DNA of 9,911 bases from MGML01 sp964493985. Lineage in GTDB: Bacteria; Chloroflexota; Dehalococcoidia; Dehalococcoidales; UBA2162. The stretch spans positions 1-9,911 of the forward strand of contig CAZBQL010000108.1 of assembly GCA_964493985.1 (NCBI GenBank). The letters are read 5' to 3'. The notes under the pieces were generated by a model that ran no database searches, was not told where the DNA came from, and worked only from the letters and a program-made list of their open reading frames with translations. The position numbers and the translations under genes were made by a program. Position 1 is the stretch's first letter; each line of letters begins with the position of its first letter. Positions 1 through 6,693 of this stretch are shown piece after piece.

Positions 1-139
1 CTTATTCAGAGTTTCCCTAGGTTATCTAAAAGGATTATTAATTGTTCGCATGCTGTAAAAGTTAAATAATCGGCTTAGCCTGAAAGACTACTTTTAAGTC
101 TTAAGGATTATTTGGATAAGAATTCACTCGAGAAGAACG

Positions 140-307
140 ATGAGGAAATTCTTAGCATTGTTATTACTTACTGGTATATTTAAGTTTTTTAAATTGAAGG
201 ACTACCAAGGTTCAATCATTGATATGATTACTGTAAAAACGGTGGTTTATAATCCAGCCCAAGGAGGTTGCGAGCTTTGGTCTGAAGTTTGGACAATAGA
301 AATGTAA
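140..307 (+). CDS. Doubtful small ORF, 55 aa, hydrophobic N-terminus
   Basis: An uninterrupted reading frame opens with ATG at 140 and closes with TAA at 305-307. The predicted peptide begins MRKFLALLLLTGIFKFFK, a basic then hydrophobic stretch resembling a short signal or membrane segment. It continues with a polar part containing a GGCELW segment. A weak purine stretch (GAGAAG, about 130-135) precedes the start. The last 80 bases lie antisense to the 3' end of the marR gene, so both cannot be under free selection there. I do not recognise a family. In AT-rich DNA an ORF of this size can arise by chance, so the entry is offered as a candidate only. Confidence 0.22.
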   Translation: MRKFLALLLLTGIFKFFKLKDYQGSIIDMITVKTVVYNPAQGGCELWSEVWTIEM

Positions 308-692
308 GTTGGCTTTTTTCTTCATCTGAAAGAGTATCGAAGATAAGCGTTATAGAACGTTCAGTGACGGTATTATTGTAAATATCAAATCCCTTGTCTG
401 TCAGGACCACATATGTTTTATGATCTCCATCTTTTTTAACCTTTGTGACAAGCCCTTTTTTCTGCATTCTATTTATGAGTGTCGTTATCGAGTTAAGTTC
501 TCTGATGGCAGACTCTGAAAGCTGCCCGGGAGTCAATCCTTCTTCACTTTGCGCAAGCATATGCATCACTTTGACCTGAGATTGACTCATCTGGTACTGT
601 GCTAATTCCATCTTTATAGCTTTCTGTATGGTTTCTCTTGTCGAGTCAAGGAGAGCATGCAACTTAATCCGCGGGTCATTAGCTTTCGACAT
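228..692 (-). CDS. MarR-family transcriptional regulator
   Basis: A 154-residue protein, the normal size for the MarR family of dimeric winged-helix DNA-binding regulators. These usually repress a divergent gene and release DNA on binding a phenolic or other small acid ligand. Helices at about 10-35 would form part of the dimer interface. The winged helix spans about 40-101: an LTPGQLSE segment (53-60), a recognition helix with NSITTLINRMQKKGLV (67-82), and a wing with KKDGDHKTYVVLTDKG (86-101). The C-terminal helices (about 110-145) complete the dimer domain. The ATG at 690-692 is preceded on the minus strand by GAGAGG (700-705). A possible -10 (TATAAA on the minus strand, 739-744) lies upstream, without a convincing -35. 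It is transcribed away from the catabolic genes, so it is the likely regulator of the 885-902 palindrome and of its own gene. The ligand cannot be told from sequence. Confidence 0.92.
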   Translation of the reverse strand: MSKANDPRIKLHALLDSTRETIQKAIKMELAQYQMSQSQVKVMHMLAQSEEGLTPGQLSESAIRELNSITTLINRMQKKGLVTKVKKDGDHKTYVVLTDKGFDIYNNTVTERSITLIFDTLSDEEKSQLTFLLSKLQTKARNLLGLDYKPPFLQ

Positions 693-857
693 AGTTTTTC
701 CTCTCGATTATTAGATTTATAAGATATTTTCCTATTCGTTTATATCATAACACAACATTCTGAAAAAGGATTTAAGCTTTTTCAGTTCAATCATAAGACG
801 ACCTAATTGATCTTTCTGTTGATTTTGAACCATGGAGCGGTAACTTCCGGAGGATAC

Positions 858-887
858 TTGACACCAGTAAAAACTTAGTGTTATATA
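858..887 (+). promoter_or_regulatory. Sigma70-like promoter of the catabolic cluster
   Basis: A perfect -35 hexamer TTGACA (858-863) is followed after 18 bp by TATATA (882-887), a 4 of 6 match to TATAAT. Other AT registers nearby are possible. Transcription would start near 894 and give an untranslated leader of about 165 nt before the first gene at 1059. This is the best promoter match in the divergent region, and it points at the plus-strand operon. Confidence 0.6.
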
Positions 888-902
888 TATGAAATCATAT
901 AT
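885..902. promoter_or_regulatory. Candidate MarR operator: ATATATGA-AA-TCATATAT palindrome
   Basis: Two perfect 8-bp inverted arms (885-892 and 895-902) are separated by 2 bp. The size and symmetry suit a MarR dimer. The site overlaps the -10 element and predicted start of the promoter at 858-887, so a bound repressor would block RNA polymerase. The divergent marR gene makes its product the obvious ligand of this site, by inference. The arms are AT-rich in an AT-rich region, which lowers the significance. Confidence 0.5.
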
Positions 903-912
903 GAAGTCGAAA

Positions 913-934
913 TAAAATTCAAGTAGGAATTTTA
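913..934. repeat. Inverted repeat TAAAATTC-N6-GAATTTTA in the leader
   Basis: Perfect 8-bp arms (913-920 and 927-934) flank a 6-nt spacer. The centre lies 30 bp, close to three helical turns, downstream of the centre of the 885-902 palindrome. It could be a second operator, or an AT-rich hairpin in the 5' leader of the operon mRNA. The two cannot be separated by reading alone. The rest of the leader to 1058 shows only the ribosome binding site AAGGAGA (1044-1050). Confidence 0.35.
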
Positions 935-1058
935 GTATGAAATTAATAGTTTTTATTATCCACAATAGCATTGAAATGTCTGACTAGCCTACTAATTGAA
1001 AACGAATATAAATTAAAAAACTGTGATTAAAATCAAACATAACAAGGAGAAGTCAAAC

Positions 1059-1724
1059 ATGGTAGAAGAAAAATTTCCTGAAGGATGGATGGTAGTAGAC
1101 CATATTATACCGGGCGTCACCACGGAAATGCTGGACTGGTGGTGGGTCAATATGGAGAAGGGGTACGAACTCTGGTGTCCTGATGAGCACAAGGGTTTCA
1201 AATGGGAAGTTAAACCGCCACTAGGCGGTCATATTGGAGCTGTCCAGATAGCCACAGAAAGTATCGACTATAGTCCCGTTAGGGATATCAGGATCGAGTG
1301 GGTAGACCCTAACCTCGGAACACAGGAACAGAAGGATTTCTGGACATATGAGCACCTGCTGACCGCAGGCGGAGGTCCTCCTGGGCCAGGAGGACCTAAA
1401 GCAGTCGTTCTTTCGCATCAATGGGAAGCTATTCCCGGTGGATGTAAAATGCGTTCCTGCATGCACGGTATGCCCGGCGGACCGCCCCGCGGTGAGTCAT
1501 CCGGACCGCCTCCAGGCCCTCCTCCAGGACCACTACCTCCTCACCCAAGTGGTAAGAAGCCTTCCGGTGGCGGATGGCCTGTACATAATGTTGCTGAAGT
1601 CAGTACCTTCAAGGCTTTCCTGCCGGCCCTCTGGGGAATCTGGCAGGCAGTGTCGGATCCCGAAATCAATCGTCAGGCTTCTCTTAAGATTAAGAAGGAA
1701 GGCTCAAAGATAATCTATGTATAA
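1059..1724 (+). CDS. DAPG hydrolase (PhlG)-like protein with Pro/Gly-rich inserts
   Basis: I start this 221-residue protein at ATG 1059, because AAGGAGA (1044-1050) lies 8 nt upstream. An in-frame GTG at 1023 has no such site. The sequence resembles the 2,4-diacetylphloroglucinol hydrolase family. These zinc enzymes cleave a carbon-carbon bond to release an acyl group (PhlG: DAPG to monoacetylphloroglucinol plus acetate). Supporting segments are TTEMLDWWW (21-29), YELWCPDEH (36-44), GGCKMRSC (127-134) and HNVAEVSTFKAFLP (176-189). Candidate zinc ligands are H44, E67, H176 and E180. The last two form HxxxE, matching His270/Glu274 of Pseudomonas PhlG as I recall them. Two Pro/Gly-rich stretches (104-113 and 137-173, with PPPG repeats) are unusual, and their role is unknown. 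No signal peptide is seen, so it is probably cytosolic. It is the first gene of the cluster, 30 nt before the ferredoxin. The family call is from memory of motifs, so the exact substrate is open. Confidence 0.66.
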   Translation: MVEEKFPEGWMVVDHIIPGVTTEMLDWWWVNMEKGYELWCPDEHKGFKWEVKPPLGGHIGAVQIATESIDYSPVRDIRIEWVDPNLGTQEQKDFWTYEHLLTAGGGPPGPGGPKAVVLSHQWEAIPGGCKMRSCMHGMPGGPPRGESSGPPPGPPPGPLPPHPSGKKPSGGGWPVHNVAEVSTFKAFLPALWGIWQAVSDPEINRQASLKIKKEGSKIIYV

Positions 1725-1754
1725 CGACTCCTTAGAACGTAAAGGAGGTGAGTA

Positions 1755-1997
1755 ATGGATGCAGAGTCCATGAGATGGGTCAGGGAAATACAGATCGATC
1801 TTGATACCTGCAAGGGCTGCAAAAACTGCGTGAACGCCTGCTTCGTCGATGTTCTTCGCTGGAACGAAGAGGACAAGAAACCTGTAGTTGCCTATCCAGA
1901 AGACTGTGTCTGGTGTCTGGCATGCGAAGCAGCCTGCCCGGTTGATGCAATAGAGGTTGTTCCTATCATCCCTGCACCTTTACGGACATCATTCTGA
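1755..1997 (+). CDS. 2x[4Fe-4S] ferredoxin, electron carrier for the adjacent flavoprotein
   Basis: An 80-residue protein with two cluster motifs. The first is C19-x2-C22-x2-C25-x3-C29, where the residue after the last Cys is Phe rather than the usual Pro. The second is C51-x2-C54-x2-C57-x3-C61-P62. This is the layout of small dicluster ferredoxins and of the iron-sulfur core of AprB-like subunits, but it lacks the long AprB tail. The short end (about 67-80) is Ile/Pro-rich. The ATG at 1755 follows a near-perfect ribosome site AAGGAGGTG (1742-1750), so I prefer it over the in-frame ATG at 1770. It sits between the PhlG-like gene and the flavoprotein and probably passes electrons to or from the FAD of the latter. 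That partnership is inferred from adjacency and from the analogous AprBA pairing. Confidence 0.93.
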   Translation: MDAESMRWVREIQIDLDTCKGCKNCVNACFVDVLRWNEEDKKPVVAYPEDCVWCLACEAACPVDAIEVVPIIPAPLRTSF

Positions 1998-2033
1998 TAA
2001 ATGTAATTTGGAGTATATCCTCATTTTGTAAAC

Positions 2034-2048
2034 AGGAGGGATGAGTTG
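2034..2048 (+). promoter_or_regulatory. Ribosome binding site that selects a TTG start
   Basis: AGGAGGG at 2034-2040 lies 5 nt before TTG (2046-2048), the start of the flavoprotein. The nearby ATG at 2041-2043 is in a different frame, sits on the edge of the Shine-Dalgarno, and reaches a stop at 2056. It therefore cannot be the flavoprotein start. Confidence 0.75.
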
Positions 2049-3752
2049 GCAGATTTAGAAAAAACAGGAGAAGTAGTCTCAACAGATGTCCTTATTATTG
2101 GAGGAGGTGTCGGCGGTCTCGCAGCCGCAATCAGGGCTAAAGAAGAATATCCCGATATCGATGTTCTTATGGTGGAGAAGCAGACCATCGGCTGGGCAGG
2201 AAAAGCCACCAAGATCGGAGGAGTCCTGGCATTCCTTGCACCCGGAGGTGATGCTGATAAGTTCATTGATTTCCAGGTACGTAACGCTGGTTTCTACATA
2301 AATGACCAGGACGCTCTGGAGAAATATGTCGGGAGTACCTACCGGGCACTGGAACACCTCTCAGAATGGGGTGCAACTATCGCGAAAACACCTGATGGCA
2401 AGTTCGTCGCAATCGAGAATTCCTTCGCACCCGGATATTCAATGACCTTTATCGATATAGACATGATGCAGCCCATGAGTAAGAGAGCGAAAACGCTTGG
2501 CGTTAAAATGCAGAACAAAATCCACATTGTCGATCTATTGCAGAAAAATGGCAAGGTTACCGGTGCAATCGGCTTTGACATAGTAGACGGACGGTTCCTT
2601 ATCTTCAAGGCAAAATCGACCATTATTGCCAATGGCAGTTGTGGTTATAAAGTCAGACGTTTCTGGTCAGCTGGAACCGGCGATGGTATTGCCGCTGCCT
2701 ACCGGGCAGGAGCCGAGATGCGAAATGCCGAATACGGTAACCTCTATGGTCATGTCGTGATGAGAAACCTGGACGGCGGCATGGCAGGCAATATGTTTCT
2801 CGTAAACGCACAAGGAGAAAATCTGGCTCAAAAATATACGCCCGATATGGGACCGGCAGGAATATTTTTACCAGTAAAACTGGGAGTTGGCCTGGAAACA
2901 GAAGTTGCTGAGGGAAGAGGTCCGATATACTTCCAACCACCTACAGGTGGTCCGGGGCGTCCCGGAGGTGGAGGGGGCTTCGGTCAGAGCCTGCCGAAGA
3001 CCGGGAAATGGAACCAGTTAATCCAGGGAAAAGCGGATAAATATGGTCCCCAACCTCCCAGCCGTGAAATTGCCGTTCCTCTGCATGGTGAACTCTCATG
3101 TATCAGGGTCGACGAGGACATGAAGACAACTCTGGAAGGTCTGTGGGCTATCGGAGATACGAGTTACGCAGGATCAGCCGTGGCGGGTGCCGTTGCTTCA
3201 CCTCCGGGCGTGACACCTGGCTCGGGAATCATGTTCGCGGTTATAAGCGGCGAATGGGGCGGAATAGATGCCGCGCGATATGCAGCTACAACCACGGAAT
3301 CCGATGTAGATACGGCTGAGGTAGCCCGGATGAAGGAAGATATTTTCACTCCGATGAATACAGATAGTAAATACTCGCCCTGGGAAGCTATCAGTTCATT
3401 ACAGGATGTGGTAGCCCCGATGAAGTACAGCCTGCGACGAAGCAAGGAAAGGCTGGAAGAGGCATTATCCAAAGTCGCATCGGTCAAGGAAAAATTACCT
3501 GAACTTCATGCGAAGGATACCCATTATCTCAGCAAATGCCACGAAGTGATCAGCATGACCGCATGCGCTGAAATGACCTTTACATCCGCTCTAGCTAGAG
3601 AAGAGAGCAGGGGATTCCATTACCGGGAAGATCATCCGGAACAGGATGATAAGAACTGGTTAAAGTGGGTAATTTTGAAACAAGATGGAGATAGAATGAA
3701 CGTTTCAACTGAGTCTATCCCGATATCGAAATATAGAGTAAAACCTTCATAA
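2046..3752 (+). CDS. FAD-dependent oxidoreductase, fumarate reductase / AprA-like flavoprotein
   Basis: A 568-residue flavoprotein of the succinate dehydrogenase/fumarate reductase/adenylylsulfate reductase A superfamily. The N-terminal dinucleotide fold shows GGGVGG (19-24) and the acidic end of strand two at E44. A TGDG motif (211-214), GRGPIY before residue 296, and a GLWAIGDTSYAGSAVAGA segment form the rest of the FAD and capping domains. The C-terminal signature SRGFHYRED (521-529) followed by DDKNW resembles both Frd and Apr subunits. Residues 298-313 are a Pro/Gly-rich insert. The HPT segment of true fumarate reductases is not evident, so a substrate other than fumarate is likely. There is no Tat or Sec signal and no anchor subunit nearby, which suggests a soluble cytosolic enzyme paired with the upstream ferredoxin. 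It probably reduces or dehydrogenates a C=C bond next to a carbonyl. The reaction is an inference. Confidence 0.88.
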   Translation: MADLEKTGEVVSTDVLIIGGGVGGLAAAIRAKEEYPDIDVLMVEKQTIGWAGKATKIGGVLAFLAPGGDADKFIDFQVRNAGFYINDQDALEKYVGSTYRALEHLSEWGATIAKTPDGKFVAIENSFAPGYSMTFIDIDMMQPMSKRAKTLGVKMQNKIHIVDLLQKNGKVTGAIGFDIVDGRFLIFKAKSTIIANGSCGYKVRRFWSAGTGDGIAAAYRAGAEMRNAEYGNLYGHVVMRNLDGGMAGNMFLVNAQGENLAQKYTPDMGPAGIFLPVKLGVGLETEVAEGRGPIYFQPPTGGPGRPGGGGGFGQSLPKTGKWNQLIQGKADKYGPQPPSREIAVPLHGELSCIRVDEDMKTTLEGLWAIGDTSYAGSAVAGAVASPPGVTPGSGIMFAVISGEWGGIDAARYAATTTESDVDTAEVARMKEDIFTPMNTDSKYSPWEAISSLQDVVAPMKYSLRRSKERLEEALSKVASVKEKLPELHAKDTHYLSKCHEVISMTACAEMTFTSALAREESRGFHYREDHPEQDDKNWLKWVILKQDGDRMNVSTESIPISKYRVKPS

Positions 3753-3776
3753 AATTAAAGAAATGGAGGCATAAAA

Positions 3777-5591
3777 ATGAAGAGATTTGCATGGTTACTC
3801 GTAACGATCATAATGGTGGTCGCTCTGTTATTGACTGCCTGCGAAAAGAAAGAAACAGACGATACATCAACTACCGAAACTACGACTGATAAACCCGTTA
3901 TCACAGAAACCGAGACCGATACATCCGGGACAACTAAACCAACCGACGGGGAACAACAGGAAACGACAGAACCTCAATACGGCGGAAAGTTGAACCAGAT
4001 GTCCAGTATGGAGATTGGGGGCTTCGATCATGCTACATATACAAGGGGATTTCTCAATAATGTATTCCTGGTGAACGATACAATGGTGGTTGGCGACTGG
4101 ACAAGAGGGTTAGCCGGCACCGGCGAGGTTGATTGGGCTATGTCTAGCCAGAAGCGTATAGACTACACGGTTGGTTGCCTGGCGGAAAGCTTCGAGATCC
4201 TTGACCCAGCAAAAATCATCTTTCATGTTCGCCGGGGAGTCCACTTCTCTCTGGATCCGAACTACGAAGCCAGCCGGCTGGTTAACGGACGGGAAATGAC
4301 CGGAGAAGATGTTGCATTTTCTTTAGACAGGCATATTCATTCTCCGATGTCTTACCTGGCTATCACCGATCCCACCATGCCGAAAAACACAACGGTAACG
4401 CAGATAGACGAATGGACGGTAGCCGTGGAGACAGGTTTATTTAACCTGGATCCGCTCTGGTTGATGCTCGGCGAACGGGAGATATGGCCGAAGGAAATCA
4501 TTGATAAATATGGCACTATTAGTGAATGGTATTACCAGGTGGGTAACGGTCCGTTCATGATGACGGATTATGTTGTTGGAAGCTCCGCCGTTTTTACCAG
4601 GAATCCCAACTACTGGCAGACCGATCCGGTAGGTGAGGGGATGGGCAATCAATTGCCCTATCTTGATGGTGTTCGACAATTGGTCATTCCTGACGTCTCA
4701 AGTCAACAGGCGGCTTTACGTACCGGTAAGATAGAACAGTTGAGCGGTCTTACCCAGGACGACTGGAAATCGTTTACGACGAGTTCACCGCAGCTCGAGT
4801 ATACAAAATACCTGCAGGGACCAAATGCCATCTCGATGAGGCTGGACAAACCTGAGCTGCCATTCAAGGACAAGCGAGTACGTCAGGCATTAATGATGGC
4901 TATTGATTACGAAGAGATAGTCAACTCCTGGTACGATGGACAGGCAGAGATACTGGCCTGGCCGCTGGCAGATATTAAAGGTTATGACAAGGCCTATATG
5001 CCGCTGGACCAGATGCCTCAATCGGTACAGGAACTTTATACTTACAATCCGGAACGGGCAAAGCAGCTATTAACAGAAGCCGGATATCCCAATGGTTTCA
5101 AGACCCAGATAATCACACAATCTTCCTTCGTCGATTTTCTTTCCATAATTAAGGGTATGTGGGATCAGATTGGCGTTAACATGGAACTTCAAGTCGTCGA
5201 TATGGGGATTTACTTCAACTACACCACGACCAGGCAATACCCAGAAATGTTATATGGTTTCTTCGTTCAACCCGGACCATACGCACAGCTACTTCCGTTT
5301 AGGATAGATAACACCTTCAATCGCAGCTGGGTAAACGACGAGCGTGTCAACGAGACGTATGCAGAGATTCTCAAGTACAACCTCAAGGACCAGGCAAAAG
5401 TTGACCAGCTGCATCGAGATTTGATGCCGTATGTCCTGGAGCAGGCCTGGTACATCACTGTACCCGGCCCATATTTATTCACTTTCTGGCAACCCTGGTT
5501 AAAGAACTATCACGGTGAGGGACTTATCGGATACCAGCCATACTGGGTCCGCTTCGTCTGGATAGATCAAAATATTAAACAAAGTCAATAA
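3777..5591 (+). CDS. ABC transporter solute-binding lipoprotein, family 5 (peptide/oligosaccharide type)
   Basis: A 604-residue exported lipoprotein. A basic start (KR) and hydrophobic stretch (4-21) end in the lipobox LTAC with the lipidated Cys at 22. A Thr/Glu/Asp-rich, low-complexity linker (about 23-70) then tethers the domain outside the membrane. YGGKLN at about 73 begins the SBP_bac_5 fold. Landmarks are GREMTGEDVAFSL (171-183) and PFKDKRVRQALMMAID (362-377), both typical of DppA/OppA-like receptors. Family members bind peptides, nickel complexes, opines, sugars or other small solutes, so the ligand here is open. ATG 3777 follows GGAGG (3765-3769) and lies 24 nt after the flavoprotein, so co-transcription is likely. 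No permease or ATPase genes follow in the window; the partner components must lie elsewhere. Its position suggests capture of the pathway substrate. Confidence 0.94.
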   Translation: MKRFAWLLVTIIMVVALLLTACEKKETDDTSTTETTTDKPVITETETDTSGTTKPTDGEQQETTEPQYGGKLNQMSSMEIGGFDHATYTRGFLNNVFLVNDTMVVGDWTRGLAGTGEVDWAMSSQKRIDYTVGCLAESFEILDPAKIIFHVRRGVHFSLDPNYEASRLVNGREMTGEDVAFSLDRHIHSPMSYLAITDPTMPKNTTVTQIDEWTVAVETGLFNLDPLWLMLGEREIWPKEIIDKYGTISEWYYQVGNGPFMMTDYVVGSSAVFTRNPNYWQTDPVGEGMGNQLPYLDGVRQLVIPDVSSQQAALRTGKIEQLSGLTQDDWKSFTTSSPQLEYTKYLQGPNAISMRLDKPELPFKDKRVRQALMMAIDYEEIVNSWYDGQAEILAWPLADIKGYDKAYMPLDQMPQSVQELYTYNPERAKQLLTEAGYPNGFKTQIITQSSFVDFLSIIKGMWDQIGVNMELQVVDMGIYFNYTTTRQYPEMLYGFFVQPGPYAQLLPFRIDNTFNRSWVNDERVNETYAEILKYNLKDQAKVDQLHRDLMPYVLEQAWYITVPGPYLFTFWQPWLKNYHGEGLIGYQPYWVRFVWIDQNIKQSQ

Positions 5592-5614
5592 CATACTAGA
5601 CTCTCCTTTGGTCA

Positions 5615-5654
5615 ATACCCGGTGAGGATTTTTCCAGATATCCTTGCCGGGTAT
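5615..5654 (+). other. Strong 15-bp RNA hairpin after the solute-binding protein gene
   Basis: Arms 5615-5629 and 5640-5654 pair along 15 positions (13 Watson-Crick, 2 G-U) around a 10-nt loop, starting with ATACCCGG against CCGGGTAT. It lies 24 nt past the stop of the binding-protein gene. No T-run follows on either strand, so it is not a standard intrinsic terminator. It may protect the upstream mRNA end, form part of the larger folded region to 5810, or act as a processing site. The pairing is seen directly; the role is inferred. Confidence 0.6.
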
Positions 5655-5684
5655 GACCGGGAAGTTATAAAACCAGTGGGAAAA

Positions 5685-5810
5685 GCGTCTCCGGGTTATG
5701 AGAAAATAACATATCTTGTGAACGGAATGCAGCATCCATACAGTTCTTTAACCCTCCGACGGGCCTCCGGAACGTGTGGAATTTCGATAGGTCGCATGAC
5801 CCGGAGTCGC
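5685..5810 (+). ncRNA. Candidate structured RNA element closed by a 16-position stem
   Basis: The segment at 5685-5700 pairs with 5795-5810 over 16 positions: 14 Watson-Crick pairs, one G-U and one T-T mismatch. The core is CTCCGGGT against ACCCGGAG. The stem encloses 94 nt that hold smaller self-complementary pieces, for example around 5755-5770. Together with the hairpin at 5615-5654 it fills most of the 305-bp gap between 5592 and 5896. Several CCGGG copies (5647, 5657, 5691) could compete for the CCCGG copies (5618, 5800), which would allow alternative folds. I could not match it to a known riboswitch class or to a tRNA, T-box or intron. It may be a leader regulating the SDR operon or a small RNA. 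Downstream to 5880 the DNA is AT-rich, with only weak -10-like matches such as TATAAA at 5841-5846. Confidence 0.35.
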
Positions 5811-5896
5811 TAAATGCAATATTATTCCTTAATTATCGATTATAAATATATATTCAATGCATATGAACCAGGAACTCATTATAAAGGAGGTGAATT

Positions 5897-6661
5897 ATGG
5901 CTGACCTTTTTGCTTTGAGTGGTAAAGTTGCAGTTGTTACCGGAGGCGCGGGGGGAATAGGGGCAGCCCTCGCACTGGGCATTGCTGACGCTGGAGCCGA
6001 TGTGGTGGTGACAAGCCGGAATTTGACTAAACTGGAGACTGTGGCAGAACAGATAAGAGCGAAAGGAAGGAAATCGCTGGCAATTTCTACCGATGTGACC
6101 GATAAAAAATCGGTAGAGGATATGGTAGAAAATGTTTTAAAGGTTTTTCCACGCATCGATATCCTGGTAAACGGCGCGGGGGTAGCCATACGGAAGCCGG
6201 CAGATTCTTTTCCGATCGATGAATGGCAGCAAGTAATGGACGTCAATGTACGGGGTACCTTCCTTTGCTGTCAGGCAGTAGGCAGAGAGATGATCAAACA
6301 GGAGAGCGGAAAGATCGTCAATATTTCTTCGGTACGTGGCAGATACGGTCTACCTGTCGGATATGCCGCTTATTGTCCCAGTAAAGGAGCTGTTGATACT
6401 CTGACACGGACGCTTGCTTGTGAGTGGGCAAAACACAATGTACTCGTCAATGCTATTGCTCCAACGGTCGTTGAAACGGAACTGACAAAGGAATTACTTG
6501 CTGATGTGGAATATGCGAAGACCATGAAAGCACGAATTCCGATGGGTCGCTGGGCATTTACGGAAGATCTGGTAGGCCCCTGCATATTTTTTGCATCCGA
6601 CGCCTCAAATTTCGTGACAGGCCAAATCTTATACATCGACGGGGGCGTTACTACCTGGTAA
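5897..6661 (+). CDS. Short-chain dehydrogenase/reductase (classical SDR)
   Basis: A 254-residue classical SDR, full length for the family. It has the nucleotide-binding motif TGGAGGIG (15-22), an acidic D66-V67 after strand three, NGAG (92-95, a variant of NNAG) and N117. The active-site Ser is S144 or S145, followed by Y159-x3-K163. The C-terminal FVTGQILYIDGG segment is typical of SDR tetramers. S40-R41 after strand two suggests a preference for NADP(H), an inference from the usual rule. It would reversibly reduce a ketone or ring carbonyl to an alcohol; the substrate is unknown. The start follows AAAGGAGGTGA (5883-5893), about the best ribosome site in the window. It is the first gene of the second block, 32 nt before the cyclase, which fits reduction just before or after hydrolytic ring opening. 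Confidence 0.93.
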   Translation: MADLFALSGKVAVVTGGAGGIGAALALGIADAGADVVVTSRNLTKLETVAEQIRAKGRKSLAISTDVTDKKSVEDMVENVLKVFPRIDILVNGAGVAIRKPADSFPIDEWQQVMDVNVRGTFLCCQAVGREMIKQESGKIVNISSVRGRYGLPVGYAAYCPSKGAVDTLTRTLACEWAKHNVLVNAIAPTVVETELTKELLADVEYAKTMKARIPMGRWAFTEDLVGPCIFFASDASNFVTGQILYIDGGVTTW

Positions 6662-6693
6662 TCGAGATAAGATAATTTTGAAAGGATATAACT

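Noticed and set aside
84..102. Small inverted repeat AAGACT-N7-AGTCTT
   Set aside because: The stem is only 6 bp with no T-run and no evident promoter partner. It is within chance expectation for this AT-rich region.
732..971. Minus-strand ORF of 79 codons in the divergent intergenic region
   Set aside because: It has no Shine-Dalgarno before its ATG, reads as AT-driven Phe/Ile/Tyr-rich sequence, and lies across the promoter and palindromes.
1023..1058. Upstream GTG start for the PhlG-like protein
   Set aside because: The added residues are Lys/Asn-rich and there is no ribosome site. AAGGAGA is correctly spaced for ATG 1059.
5622..5813. Plus-strand ORF of 63 codons between the binding protein and the SDR
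   Set aside because: No recognisable protein features and no good ribosome site. The same bases form the strong RNA stems.
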